From Siphonodentalium dalli (taxonomy: Eukaryota > Mollusca > Scaphopoda > Gadilida > Siphonodentaliidae): a DNA stretch of 64,000 bases. Positions within the stretch are counted from its first letter, which is position 1, and each line of letters starts with the position of its first letter. Location of the stretch: contig CP136069.1 of assembly GCA_032622095.1 (NCBI GenBank), forward strand, positions 199,427,239-199,491,238. Reading direction: 5' to 3'. This document shows, in pieces, positions 52,230 to 63,970 of this stretch. The translations under genes were made by a program, and so were the position numbers. The notes below the pieces were generated by a model. It saw only the letters and a program-made list of their open reading frames with translations. It was not told the origin of the DNA and searched no databases.

Positions 52230-52948
52230 TCTATATTTATTATACCCCCCCCCCCCGCAACGAAGTTAGGGGGGGGTATACTGGAGTCAGCTTGTTCGTT
52301 GTCCGTCCGTGGACACATATTTGTCCGGAGTTTTTCTCAGTCGTTTTTTGATCAATTTCCGTGAAACTTGGAACAGACATCAACCACCATGGGAACCTGT
52401 GCACCTGCGATTATGACGTCTGTCGGACATGTATACTTTTGTCCAGGCTTTTATTCCTACATTTTTAGGTCAAATTTTGTAGCACAGATATTTAGTACCA
52501 TGGGAACTTGTGCACATGCGATTATAACGTCTGTCCGACATTTTTTGGTGGAGTTATCCCCCTTTTTCGACTTAGAAATTGTTTTGCAACATGCATAATT
52601 TTGTCCGAGCTTTTATTCCTACATTTTTCGGTTAATGTTTTTTAATCTTGGCACTGATATTTAGTACCATGGGAACCTGTGCACCTGCGATTATGACGTC
52701 TGTCCGACATTTTTTGTGTGGAGTTATTCCACTTTTTCGACTTTTTTCCGAACATGCATAATTTTTGTCCAAGCTTTTATTCCTACATTTTTCGGCCAAT
52801 AGGTTGAAGATTAGGGTTATGGTTGTACACCTGCAATGGGAACTGTTATTTTATTATTTTAACTAAATGTTTACTGACATGTGAAACATCTTAGTATTTT
52901 AAAAACAGGGGGGTATCCATAGTCCCATTGGGACAGTCACACCTCTAG
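52230..52948 (+). mobile_element. Helitron 3 (non-autonomous)
   Basis: 5' end TCTATATTTATTATACCCCC; 3' end hairpin GTCCCATTGGGAC, AGTCACACCT and CTAG at 52945-52948, followed by T. The interior has CCCGCAACGAAGTTAGGGGG and about three repeats of ACCATGGGAACCTGTGCACC, GCGATTATGACGTCTGTC and TTTTGTCC-GCTTTTATTCCT. The 5' flank is G rather than A, so the exact start is less certain than the end. Confidence 0.72.
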
Positions 52949-53861
52949 TTGAATTTGTGTGCACCAGTCTCTATCCAGACTAAGCCTGCATGTAGTATAT
53001 GACTATATTTATATACGTATATACGTCGGTCTTCGAAGGGAGGTCCCGCTCAGCAATTGCCATTTGGTCAACTGCTGCACATGACACGTTCTCCCGAATG
53101 GCAAACGGCAACCACCACCATCGGGCACATGCAGGAAAAGGGCCATTCGTTCGAAGGGTAAGTTCCCAATGGCTACGGGCTTGACATTAGTTGTCTAAAT
53201 GTATAATCTCTAGCTGGGACCCTCACCTACTGTGAAATACATTATTAAGGAACAGGTATTAACTAATAAATATATACATGTACCGGTATGCTGCCCTGTT
53301 TTTTCAATGTTATAAAGTTCCTGGTCAGAACATCAAAACAGTTCCCAGGTTTTGATATGGTGGAGCACGGTATGATCTCTACCAGGGTAAAGAGTAGAGA
53401 TTCATGGCATGATCTATGTAAATGTATATGTAGTTATCTACTCTATCTTGAATTGCACCAGATATCCATGTACTGTATATGGGTCAATATTGAAAAAAGG
53501 TGCAAAATGGTGTTACTTGGGTTGACATGAACACATGTCAGTTAGCACACTAATAACCTGGAATAATTGTATTTATTTGTGATGGTGGTATCATCGGGGG
53601 TTACTTAAAATTGTTATAAGTGAACTTATTGAGATTCCAAATTTATTCCAAGCTCAGTATTGGAGCCGCATACCAGTTTTATTGATGTTACTGGTCATAC
53701 CAACCTAATTTCATGAGAAATTCTCAAGATAAATATATAGCAAATGATAGGTATTTATTATTTTTATTTATCACAAAACTCTGCTCTTTTTTAAATAAAT
53801 CACAAAAACATGTGACAAGACATCATATTTCAGATTTTTACTTGTTTTGCACCGTTACTGA
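52949..53861. other. Intergenic, nothing recognised
   Basis: The frame at 53713-53931 contains the first copy of the motif described next. A TTCGAAGGG word occurs at 53032 and 53152, and once at 51842. Confidence 0.4.
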
Positions 53862-55576
53862 TTTCTGTGTCATTGGTGTTACCATATTGATAATCCTCCT
53901 TAATAAGATGATAAGAATCAGTCTAGGATAAGATAACACCACTGGTTGGTAGAATATTTCAAGGTAATTGCTTGGAAAGTTAAAGTGGTGGCATCAACTG
54001 TTTATGTTTTTCAAAATTTATTACAGAGTTTCAAAATGTCCTTGAGTATGTTAATTGCTTGTCATTGGTGTTACCGCAATATGGTAAAAATTATGTTATA
54101 GAACAAAACAGATTTATATGCATTTTATACATTAAATGATTCTTAGAAAAGAAATTGAGAAATGGCAAACAAAATTCCTTGACTTCTATCTGAAAATTTC
54201 ATTTTACCTAAAAAATGTCATTGGTGTTACCGTCATTGGTGTTACCACAAAAAGTAACACCAATGACATTACAAATATAAATCATCGTAATTTGTTCTTA
54301 AGTTGCCAATGAAATAGTCTCGAAGATATTTTCAGGGTTTTGAACCTCTATATACAAAACAAATCAGTTTTGTTAAAAATTGAAGAAGTGTTAAAGTTAA
54401 AATTATAAAGTGACAAGACAATTAATGTGTTAATGTCCGCCAGGGCGTGGCTTAATCTCTGTTAGGGAGGGGTGTTCACCTTGAAATTCCCCCCACCCCA
54501 TTGAACTTAACCAAACTCACAAGTTTGTGTAGTTTCATTTGCATTAATTGCACTTCCTCCCCCACTTGGGTTCTTTGATTTTCTCCCAACTGTTAACTGT
54601 TCCCTCACAAGCCTGGACAGTAGCATATTCTAAATGGATCAGTAGTCTTGTGGACATTAGTCAGGGGAGGAACATAATTCACTTGGCTATTATGAGACAA
54701 TTTTGAGATCTGATCTAGGAAATTGCAAAATCCTAAAATAAAGTGGTCTAACGGCAGGTGAATTCACGTACATATGTACACCCCAATTTGTTTTTCTTAA
54801 ATTAATTAGAAGTTGTTCACTGACCGCATGGTAGGGAACAGGAGACACTCCGGACCATGGGTTGGCCAGTGGGAGAAAATATTGAAATCTGAACATGATG
54901 GAAATTGCAAAATCCTAGCATATATAGACTGTCATCAATCTTTCCAACCTGACACCCGCCCCTGAGGTTGGAAAATTTCCAACCGAATGAACCGATGGCG
55001 CTATGTCAGTCCAAAATTTTGAGAAAAAAAAACTAGAAAAATAGGCAAAGTTCGGTCTAAATACAGCTAATTCCCCACTAATAAATTGTTGGAAAATCAA
55101 ACTCCAAGTACAATTTAAACCTATTGTTGGTGTGAAATTTCCAACCACAGGGGTAATGTGTCAGAAATGAATTTTCCAACTGTATAAATCTGATTATATT
55201 GCATTCATACTGCTTGATGCAACACATGTATAGCCAATTTTTAGTGTTCACACACCTGTGGTACTATTATTTCCCTTTTAAATGTTATGTATCTGTTATC
55301 TGTTTGAAATATTGCCCTATTGGGCAATTCCATTTTGGAGAGAAAAAAATGCAATTTTTTTTAAAGAATTGTACTTTTTTCTGACAATGTCCCTTTTGAA
55401 GACATTATATAAAAGGATAGAAAATTGTGAATTTTGTTATCTCCAAAACCATTCTGAATGGTACGTCCATTACCTTGGAATCGCCCTATTGTGTTTTTTA
55501 AAGGAAGGGAGAATGATTTCTAAAGAAAAATCCAAAAATGTCATTGGTGTTACCCTCATGTCATTGGTGTTACCGT
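53862..55576. repeat. Dispersed TGTCATTGGTGTTACC motif region
   Basis: The 16-mer TGTCATTGGTGTTACC, or its last 14 bases, occurs at about 53868, 54060, 54216, 54232, 55539 and 55559, and inverted at 54255. The 54232 and 54255 copies form a hairpin around CACAAAAAG. Spacing is irregular and not in one reading frame, so this is not a protein repeat. Repeat H copy 3 lies between the two clusters. Confidence 0.8.
54470..55175. repeat. Dispersed repeat H, copy 3
   Basis: Shares GATCAGTAGTCTTGTGGAC, GACCATGGGTTGGCCAGTG, CCTGAGGTTGGAAAATTTCC, TAATAAATTGTTGGAAAATC and GTGTGAAATTTCCAACCA with the other copies. Confidence 0.7.
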
Positions 55577-56325
55577 AATAAAATGCATCTCCTAAGAAAA
55601 CCAGTGAGGATTGTTTCTCTCCTTTTTCTGCCACAGGTAGAGACAAATAGACTTTATCTCCTACCTATAGTTTGATTGGGAAATTATTCATGACCACATT
55701 ATTTGCAAAAACAAACAAAGACCAAATTTATAACATTTTATCATATAACAGCGATAACAGACCATATCTTAACATGTAGATCATTCTCCATATGTCTCAT
55801 ATGTGGAAGTCAGTAGGTATGACCTACCTGTTAAGCATGATGAGTTTTGGTCAGAATAACTTTTCTGTTTATAGAGCATTACACCCTTGGTTGATAGTAA
55901 CACAAATGACAAACATTTGGCTCATGGTTGGTTACTTATGGTTGCCATGGCAACCACAGTGACATTTTAGCACTGCTGCACATGTTTCTTGTACCTGCCA
56001 ACCATGTATAATGATAATGAGTATTTAACTTTCTTCAGTATTCTAGTTTCAAAATTAGTTTGTTATTTACCCGAAATGCACACTTTTGAAATATTGACCC
56101 ATATGCATATGTAATTTGGGAAGCTTTATATTGCAGCCTCTAGATCTGTTGTGATCTTTCCTGGATAAAATATTTGACCCAAGTATGTCAGATTGACTCC
56201 GAACATCCTCATATCTATCAACAATCCTAGACATAATACTGCTAATTTATCATAGCATGTGATTTTCCTGTCAGGAGATAACCTGTGTTCTGGCCCTCTC
56301 ACAGCTGGAACATGCATCCTTCACC
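55577..56325. other. Intergenic, nothing recognised
   Basis: No ORF with family features; GGTTGCCATGGCAACC at 55942-55957 is a short perfect palindrome. Confidence 0.4.
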
Positions 56326-57100
56326 CAAGCCTGCAAATAGTGTGTCTGTCATTTGCAGTTCTTCACAGGAGACGGGAGCGATTGCTCGCACCCGTATGTA
56401 CTCATAATTTTTAATTCACAGGTGCTCAAATTCACACTCATCCATCTTGTCAAAATGATTATGGTCACTGTGATCGTTGATTCAATATTGAACTATTTGA
56501 AGGTATATATTTATAACCTTTCCCATCTCAGTAAAATTATGGGCATGTGAAAGTGTAACTGGACATTGATTGGTCTATGCCACAATTACATTTTATCTGA
56601 GAAAAGCCCAAGTTACAATTTTATATTACGGGCACAATTACACCCGTCTTCAGAATTGTGAAAGCAAATAAGTGCCCTCACTGTATTTTCCTCGAGGGAA
56701 GTACTTCATTTGCAAAATGAGGTACCCAGAGGGCGAATTTAGTGATGCTATCCTGCACAGCACACTTGCATCACGAAATTCACCATCTGGGGACCTCATT
56801 CTGCTCAGGCCTCAACAGCTATGGGAGACCTGGGATCAGATTTAAGTTTCCCAGTTGAAGTTGGTTATGTTCACCCATTAGTCACCTTGATTATGCATTT
56901 TATCTTCTGCAAATTAGGGGATATAGAAACTTCCCAGAAGGGAAAAAGTACCGGTAACTAAAAACAATGTTAATTTGAGGCTATAGACACTCCCCAGAAG
57001 ATAAGCAGAATGAGGTCCCCAGGGGTGAATTTCGTGATGCTAGCCCACTGTGAATGGGGTTCTCATTCTGCAAATGACAGACACACTATTTGTAGGCTTG
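56326..57100. mobile_element. Family B MITE, long form, with an insertion
   Basis: Termini CAAGCCTGCAAATAGTGTG and TATTTGTAGGCTTG. The first palindrome (56715-56806) is separated from its terminus by 349 bp at 56358-56706. The spacer is typical; the second palindrome (57004-57072) has lost its centre. Confidence 0.82.
56350..56714. mobile_element. 349-bp insertion with 8-bp duplication inside family B
   Basis: CATTTGCA is present at 56350-56357 and 56707-56714, and uninterrupted family B copies have it once. The insert starts GTTCTTCACAGGAGACGG and ends CTCGAGGGAAGTACTT; no convincing inverted termini are seen. Confidence 0.6.
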
Positions 57101-57565
57101 CACACACCAGGATTTCCCCTACTCAAATGTATCAAAGTTAGTCCGCTCTTAGTAAAATATTTGTTAGCCAAATCTGTTTCCCAATGTTTCAAAATAAGTA
57201 CTAGTAGATGGGTTTGTCATTCAATGTACCAGTATTTTCTTTCTTCTTTCTTTCAAAAAGAATTGAATCTTAGATACTAATAGGTACATGTTCCTCCATG
57301 CTATTAGTGAAATATATATACGCTGATATTAAATTCCCAGGATCGCCTATTTCTAAAGAAAAAAGTTTTAAAGAAATTCCTATTCAACTGTTTCAAGTTC
57401 ATTAAAATATCAAGATTTATAACCGACATAGGGTGAAAATAATAAAACAAAATTTTCCTTTTTTTTTCTTATTTGCCCCCCCCCCCCCCCCCCACAAAGA
57501 ACCCAGTCAGTGAATCAGCAAAGCAGAAAATAAAAATCTTGGCAAATCGGCCTAAAACCTTTCCA
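57101..57565. other. Intergenic with poly-C
   Basis: C run of about 16 near 57477-57493. No gene. Confidence 0.4.
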
Positions 57566-58195
57566 GTGACCAGCCTAGAGGGTGACTTGGGAGAAGACCA
57601 GCCTAGAGGGTGACTTGGGAGAGGACCAGCCTAGAGGGTGACTTGGGAGATATCTTCTCCCCAAATTGTGTCACTTCTCCCTAGTTTTGTTCTTGGGAGA
57701 AGTGACTTCACTCTTCTACAGTAATGCCCTAAATAATCGACTCCTTAACCACAGCAGAATTATGGGTAATTTTTCGATAAATTTTTCGGAAATATGGCTT
57801 GTTGTCATTCATCGGAAACCTCTCGTGAGAGCTTTCCGATGAATGGCAACAAGCCATATTTCCGACTAAATCCTGAAAAATTACCCATAATTTTTCTGTG
57901 GTTAAGGAGTCGATTATTTAGGGCATAACTGTATACCAGTATGCATATCTCCATACAGGATATATTTAAACTGTGCTTGATGATTATAATGGTGTCCTTA
58001 CTGGTTATAATCGTTTATAAAATGTGCTAATGCATTGCATATTACTTATTTGATCATAGAATTGTCGGGTTATTAATTGAACTTGAGACATTATGACTTC
58101 TCCCTGATAACAGTCCAGTGAGTTCACTTCTCCCTTATAATCAAAAATAGGGAGAAGCGACTTCTTCCAATATGAAACCTCTAGGTTGGTCGCTG
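57566..58195. mobile_element. GGGAGAAG-rich TIR element, interrupted by family C
   Basis: Left AGTGACCAGCCTAGAGGGTG, with a 28-bp unit (CAGCCTAGAGGGTGACTTGG) repeated three times at 57571, 57599 and 57627; right side AAACCTCTAGGTTGGTCGCT is the inverted counterpart. CTTCTCCCTA/TAGGGAGAAG words occur on both sides. Family C copy 6 is inserted at 57717-57933. Confidence 0.55.
57717..57933. mobile_element. Family C MITE, copy 6 (complete)
   Basis: TA|CAGTAATGCCCTAAATAATC ... GGGCATAACTG|TA with the centre AACCTCTCGTGAGAGCTTTC. Confidence 0.9.
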
Positions 58196-58599
58196 CATGT
58201 TTCCTCTAGAACAATTTTTCTCCCTACATATTTTTTCTCCTGTAGGTAAAGAGTTGGCAAACAAACATATTTTGATGAAGGCCTGACATCCTGCAGCCAG
58301 ACTTAGGATATGCCATCTGTTGGATATAAACAATCTGCAGTTGTATAAAGCTCCCAACCTGCGCTACCCATATACCATATGTTTTTGTTGCTTATATCAT
58401 AACACTAGTAGAACTTGATAGTGAAATTGCAAGCATCATTGTTCTGTGCTTATATTTTATTCAAGTGGTCCATTTAGTTCATCTAGTACGAAAGTACATA
58501 TGTACGGTACCCAGAACATGCAGTGACATGGCAGACCATGGAGGAGGGAATTTTCAATAGCTAGAAATTTCATGGCTGAAGTATTGTTCTGCCCTAAAG
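58196..58599. other. Intergenic, nothing recognised
   Basis: No supported feature. Confidence 0.4.
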
Positions 58600-58801
58600 T
58601 ACAGGAATGCTCTAATTAATCGATTCCTTAACCACAGCAGAATTATGGGTAACTTTTCAGGATTTAGTCGGAAATTCATCAGAAAGCTCTCGTCGAGAGC
58701 TTTCCGATGAATGGCAACAAGCCATATTTCCGACTAAATCCTGAAAATTTACCCATAATTCTGCTGTGGTTAAGGAGTCGATTAATTAGAGCATTACTGT
58801 A
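58600..58801. mobile_element. Family C MITE, copy 7
   Basis: TA|CAGGAATGCTCTAATTAATC ... GAGCATTACTG|TA; the left arm lacks the ATATGGCTTGTTGCCA segment present in the right arm. Confidence 0.9.
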
Positions 58802-59625
58802 ATGTGACCTGCATTTAACGGTTCCGTGACTTCTGTGGCACCACGATTACATGCTGTAAACACCCTGCCCCCAAAGAGCTCTATCCATGTCCTTGACATG
58901 GCAGGTCCAGACGTATACCGGTACATGTACTGTACCATAATCATATATTCCTAAGTATTAACTATATGTAGGACTGTTACTGTTCCCAGACTCAATGTAA
59001 ATTTCATCAGCTATGTCTGCCGCACATTTCTTGGCAAATTTATTGATCGGAGTGCATTGTATGGTACTAATGCAATTTAAAGTCATGGAAATAAGAACTC
59101 AAGTCCCATTGGCTTCGGTCTGCTGCGGTCCAGTTAGCTTCGTACTTCCTGATTCGACAATGTCCCCATGGTCGGATGAATACAATCCAATTAGCTCACA
59201 GCTTAATTTAAATTGCTTCTCTATGCTCTTCGATTCAACCATGCATGTTGAAATCCGAGGTCAATTGTCTCACAATGGGGCTGTACATGCTCTTGTATTC
59301 AGTCATGCATGGTGAAATCTCACTTCAATAAAAATGTATCCCAGTGGGGCTGTTTATGCTTTCGTATTCAGCCAAGCATGTTGCTTTTTTAGGTCACTTG
59401 TGTTAGAACGATATTGGGCATCAATTTTATCATAACCGGATTCATATTGATCATTAATCAATAACTGTCATTGCTCATGAAAACGGTTCTGACTTGTAAC
59501 CAGTACATGCTGTATGAACATTGATTCATAATTGTCTTCCATACTGGTGCAATAGTGTACTTTTAGCCCAGCATCATTTCAACCCTTTCATGACTGGAGA
59601 TTCCTGTAATATTGAGAAAACCCTG
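58802..59625. other. Intergenic with short tandem similarity
   Basis: At 59235-59385 a block (TGGGGCTGTACATGCTCTTG, TATTCAGTCATGCATG) recurs about 80 bp on. The ORF at 59013-59315 has no recognisable domain. Confidence 0.4.
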
Positions 59626-60490
59626 TGCCAATTCATTCTCTTATGCCAGGCGCCCTAATGCATTGGTCTTACAATATTTACCTTGACCTTGTAAGCCAGT
59701 GAGTGCCAGGTCCGATTTTTTTATCAACCCATATACCCTGTGCCAATGCATTCTCTTATATATGCGAGTCGACCATAGGTCGCCTCGCATATATTAGAGA
59801 ATGCATTGGCTTAACAATTTTTGTTTGTTTTTTTTTTTTACAATTTTTTTACAATTTTAATATATTTTATTATATTCTTTAACAGACTTATTGTGTAGAT
59901 TATCGGCCCCTGGTACTCAAAGGGTTAACTCTGAATAAATATTGGGCCTTTTTTTTGGAGGATGCTTTCAACTCTCTTATAACACCTTTCGGTAGTTTAG
60001 ACATATGTTATTTGCAATTCCACAAACATACTGTAAACATACTGTATGGTCGACTCGCATATATAAGAGAATGCATTGGCTTAACAATTTTTGTTTGTTT
60101 TTTTTTTTACAATTTTTTACAATTTTAATATATTTTATTATATTCTTTAACAGACTTATTGTGTAGATTATCGGCCCCTGGTACTCAAAGGGTTAACTCT
60201 GAATAAATATTGGGCCTTTTTTTTGGAGGATGCTTTCAACTCTCTTATAACACCTTTCGGTAGTTTAGACATATGTTATTTGCAATTCCACAAACATACT
60301 GGTATAACAGAAATCGAACATCAAGATTTAACCCTTTGAGTGCCAGGGGCCGATCTCATCGGGCCTAAACCTACAAAATAAGTCTGTTAAAGAATATAAG
60401 AATAAATTATTAAAATTGTAAAAAATTGGTAAAAAAAAAAAAATGTTAGGCCAATGCATTCTCTTATATATGCGAGGCTCTTTATGGGCC
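59626..60490. mobile_element. Family A-related cluster (CCCTTTGAGTRCCAGG termini)
   Basis: Fragments of the family A palindrome occur at 59628-59660, 59749-59812, 60049-60080 and 60451-60478. The associated termini differ: GGCCCCTGGTACTCAAAGGG|TTAA at 59935 and 60193, and TTAA|CCCTTTGAGTGCCAGGGG at 60328. These are piggyBac-like ends of a second subfamily that shares the inner palindrome. Confidence 0.75.
59784..60301 (+). repeat. Recent ~250-bp tandem duplication
   Basis: 59784-60033 and 60054-60301 are nearly identical, from CTCGCATATAT through TTTGTTTGTTTTTTTTTTTA and ACACCTTTCGGTAGTTTAGA to CCACAAACATACTG, at 270-bp spacing. The differences are mostly T-run lengths. Confidence 0.88.
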
Positions 60491-61082
60491 ACTCATATAC
60501 TGTCAAATCCTTGTTATTTGTGGGGGTTCATTGTTCGTTGAACTTGATTTTGTGGTTCGATCCAACCATGAAATAAAAACCCAACAAAATAGTTGAGTCG
60601 GAGTAAATCACCGAAAAATCTCAATACACTAGATCAAGATTAATATCGGCATGAAGTCTGTTTTCGACATGTCGTAAAATGGGTTGACAACAAATATTGA
60701 AGATGAGATGAAACTTAATTTTCACCATCATTATGTGAATTTTCATTTTTGAGATGGTCGCGGTGATCCTTTGCCGATGGCACCATTCATGACTTGCGTT
60801 CCTACAGCATGTTGTGCATCACTAATAATTTTTGGATCGGGAAGACCAGCAGTTTTCGGATATCGAGTTTCGGCTTTTCCACTTTAAACCATGAAGTGAG
60901 AGACATGACTTCATTTGTTAGTGGCCTATTCATAATTGTTTGTATACAGCATTTTTTTTATCCCTGTTGTAATAGTTACTACATGTATAAACAATGCTCA
61001 ATGAATTGATCTATCAAGGAAGGCTAATCGTTTCACCATGCACAGGTTACATGAAACAATAAATGACTACCAGGCACCTCAC
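60491..61082. other. Intergenic; weak coding-like frame
   Basis: A plus-strand frame from about 60765 (DGTIHDLRSYSMLCITNNFW) stays open to 61009 but has no recognisable family or splice context; not called. Confidence 0.35.
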
Positions 61083-61196
61083 TACTGTAATGCTCTAAAT
61101 AATCAACTCCTTGACCACAGCAGAATTATGGGTAATTTTTCAGGAGTTAGTCGGAAATATGGCTTGTTGCCATTCATCGGAAAGCTCTCACTGAGT
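61083..61196. mobile_element. Family C MITE, copy 8 (left arm only)
   Basis: TA|CTGTAATGCTCTAAATAATC to CATCGGAAAGCTCTCACTGAG, then unrelated sequence. Confidence 0.85.
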
Positions 61197-61279
61197 ACAG
61201 GGTCTTTAATGCTGCGCCAGTTCAGCTCCCATCATGAAAGAGTTAACTCTTTCACAAGTTTATTCATTCAAACCTCAGT

Positions 61280-61632
61280 CAAGCCTGCAAATAGTGTGTC
61301 TTGTCATTTGCAGAATGAAGGTCCTCGGTGGGCTAGTGTCACCAAATTCATCCTCTGGGAACCTCATTTTACTTTTGCCTCAACTACTATGGGAGACCTA
61401 CCGGTAGGATCAGATTGAAGTTCCTTAGTTGAAGTTGGTGATGTTCACCATTAGTTATCTCGATTATGCATTTTATCTTCTGCAAATTAGAGGATATAAA
61501 AACTTTCCAGAAGGGAAAAAGTAACTGAAAACAATGTTAATTTGAGACTATAGATACTTCCCAGAAGATGAGGCCTAATCAGAATGAAGTCCCCAGAGCC
61601 TGAGGGTGAATATTGTAATGCTAGCCTGCAGT
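61280..61632. mobile_element. Family B MITE, degraded long form
   Basis: Left terminus CAAGCCTGCAAATAGTGTG, eroded first palindrome, spacer with ACCTACCGGTAGGATCAGAT and TCCAGAAGGGAAAAAGTAAC, and only the start of the second palindrome. Confidence 0.78.
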
Positions 61633-62637
61633 GATAAGGCCGCTGAGAATATATCAAATATATATATAAAATTTCAGTTAATTGCATATTGTTTCAATGC
61701 ATAATTCAGCTATTTGCAAAACAAATTTGCACCAAACTATTTTCTCATAAGAAGACTATTTTTTATTCGTTTATTTGCATAAGGGTCAGACTGTATTCGG
61801 TTTTTATGCATACTACGAAAATCACCAAAAATGTTGAGAAGGGGTAAAAAGTCACCTCATGGTGTCGAAGTTATAGCAATTTGTAAATAAAATTTAGCTT
61901 GAAATACGTATTTTATGGGATAACTTAATACAAAGTTGTTGACGATGACCATCGAGAGAACAACGGCCATTTTTAATTTTATTACACACGTGCCTTCTAT
62001 CTGGCGAATTGACTGTACATGTACTAGTATGGTACATCGAAACATGTCAACTATAAGCCTAATGCAAGATATTGATGACGTACGTTCCATGCAGTACACT
62101 TCCTGTTGTAATGTTAGCTGCTCATATGAACTTCCTGAGATATGATGTCATCCATGGATGAGTTGTTATAGAGGTAAGAATCGGAACGGTCATGAACCTT
62201 CCAAATGCTTTAAAAAAGTATTCTAAGCAGGGCGGTGTCGGAAAAACATTTCACACACATACCGTAAGTAATGTTCAATTCTATTATACACGTACAGCTT
62301 TTGAATACCATAGTTAACGACAAAGCTGCGGCAACATGGCCCTACAGTAATTTAGGAATTGCATCGTTCCTTGATAGTGAGATGAATTGTCTATAATATA
62401 CATATACACATGTACATGTAACAACAGGGCATTTTCTGCTTGCGAATACAAGAGCAAATTGAACTCACGCGATCTCAATTCTCTCTTCTGCGCTGGACTA
62501 CAGGTCTGAAAATTTGAGACAAAAGACCGTTCAGTTCGCCTGGAAGTTACCTGAAATGAAAATGACGCAAACGAAAACAGGTCAAGCGAAACTTTTCTGT
62601 AAGTCTCACAATCACCTATGCTCACCTTAATTATTGC
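61633..62637. other. Intergenic, ~1 kb
   Basis: The part 62056-62225 resembles 63220-63390 (AATG-AAGATATT-ATGAC, CAGTACAC-TCCTG, GAACTTCCTGA-AT, AGTTGTTAT-G-GGTAAGA), an old duplication. No gene called. Confidence 0.4.
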
Positions 62638-63035
62638 TTAACCCTTTACCCAACAAACCGGCCAAAACCGGCCAAATAAAGCTTCAACAGCCTAAAATAT
62701 CTTCGGTCTGTCTCAATAGAACCATACAAATATGGATATCATTGGAACCGGCTCCTTGACCACATTGTGATAGTAACAGTTAGCCCTGTGCCAATGCATT
62801 CTCTTATATATGCGAGTCGACCATAGGTCGCCTCGCATATATAAGAGAATGCATTGGCCTAAAAAAAAAAAAAATTAACACTTTTTACCATTTTTTCTTA
62901 CATTCTTTAACAATTTTATAATTTTTAATGTGTTAAGCCAATGCATTCTCTTATATATGCGAGGCGACCTATGGTCGACTCGCATATATAAGAGAATGCA
63001 TTGGCACAGGGCCCTTCTGATGGGTAAAGGGTTAA
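62638..63035. mobile_element. Family A MITE, copy 8 (complete, inverted)
   Basis: TTAA at 62638 and 63032; same direction as copies 5 and 7. Both inner palindromes are intact (62789-62858, 62937-63005). Confidence 0.92.
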
Positions 63036-63483
63036 TCAAGTCCCAAAATGGAAATTTTTACTTATAATTCAATCAGTTACTCATTGCTACATGTAGGTAA
63101 TAATACCAGTGATACCTCTATTACAGTTTGTGTAACCCTTCTGGTAACCTATGGGTTACCAAGGCACAAACGAGGCGAAGGAAAAATATGTATGCAAAAT
63201 TATGAAATTTGCAGATAATGCTAATGTAAGATATTCATGACTTTCTGTGCAGTACACATCCTGGTATAATCCCACATTTACTTTTGCATCAGAACTTCCT
63301 GATATTTGCTTTCATACATGTACATGAGTAAGTTGTTATTGTGGTAAGAGCCTGATCCAACCTTCAAAATGCTTTTAAAATGTGGTTTAAGTGGCATTTT
63401 TGTTTTATTTCCAGCCTTACTGCTGAATCTGTCTCAGGAAGATCTCTGCTTTTAATTTAGCTACCCCCCCCCCCCTTAGCACG
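63036..63483. other. Intergenic
   Basis: 63125-63170 has a TGGTAACC/GGTTACCA inverted pair. 63220-63390 is the second copy of the diverged duplication at 62056. C run near 63464-63475. Confidence 0.4.
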
Positions 63484-63826
63484 ACTTGAATTATTAGTGT
63501 GTCTCTCATTTACATAATAAGGTCCTCAGAGGGTGAATTTGATGACTGTATCCCACACAATGGGCTAGAATCAACAAATTCACCTCGCTGCATTTTATCT
63601 TCTGCAAATTAGGGGATATAGAAACTAAACAGACGGGGAAAAAGTTACTAAAAACAATGTTATTTTGAGACTATACATGCAGATACCTTCCAGAAGATGA
63701 GGCTGCATGTAAGAGGAATGAGGTTCCCAGAGGGTGAATTGAGTGTTGCTAACCCGCTGTGCTTCACTAAATTCACCCTCTGTGGACCTCATTCTGCAAA
63801 TGTCATACACACTATATCCAGGCTTG
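63484..63826. mobile_element. Family B MITE, degraded long form
   Basis: Left terminus eroded, first palindrome poor (63520-63585), spacer with GGGGATATAGAAAC, second palindrome 63717-63797, right end ACACTATATCCAGGCTTG, which equals the termini of the hAT-like element at 35865. Confidence 0.78.
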
Positions 63827-63888
63827 TTTTTAGCTTTAGAAGTATTTAGAAGCATGTGTAATTTTCAGACAGTGCAAATTTTTTTTGT

Positions 63889-63970
63889 TGGGATTGGTTA
63901 GGATTCAAACCCCCGGCCCACGATGGCGAGCGCGCCTTGCGACTAAAGTCCGATTCCCACCCAATCCCAA
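63889..63970 (-). other. tRNA-like sequence (degenerate)
   Basis: On the minus strand GGGATTGG...CCAATCCC could pair as an acceptor stem and GGGGGTTTGAATCC resembles RNA polymerase III box B. There is no good box A and the T-stem does not close, so it is a tRNA pseudogene or SINE piece rather than a working tRNA. Confidence 0.3.

Noticed and set aside
59013-59315. 100-codon ORF as a gene
   Set aside because: No recognisable family, and it overlaps a short tandem similarity at its 3' part.
63889-63970. Functional tRNA gene
   Set aside because: Box A is absent and the T-stem does not pair; only box B and an acceptor-like pair are seen.
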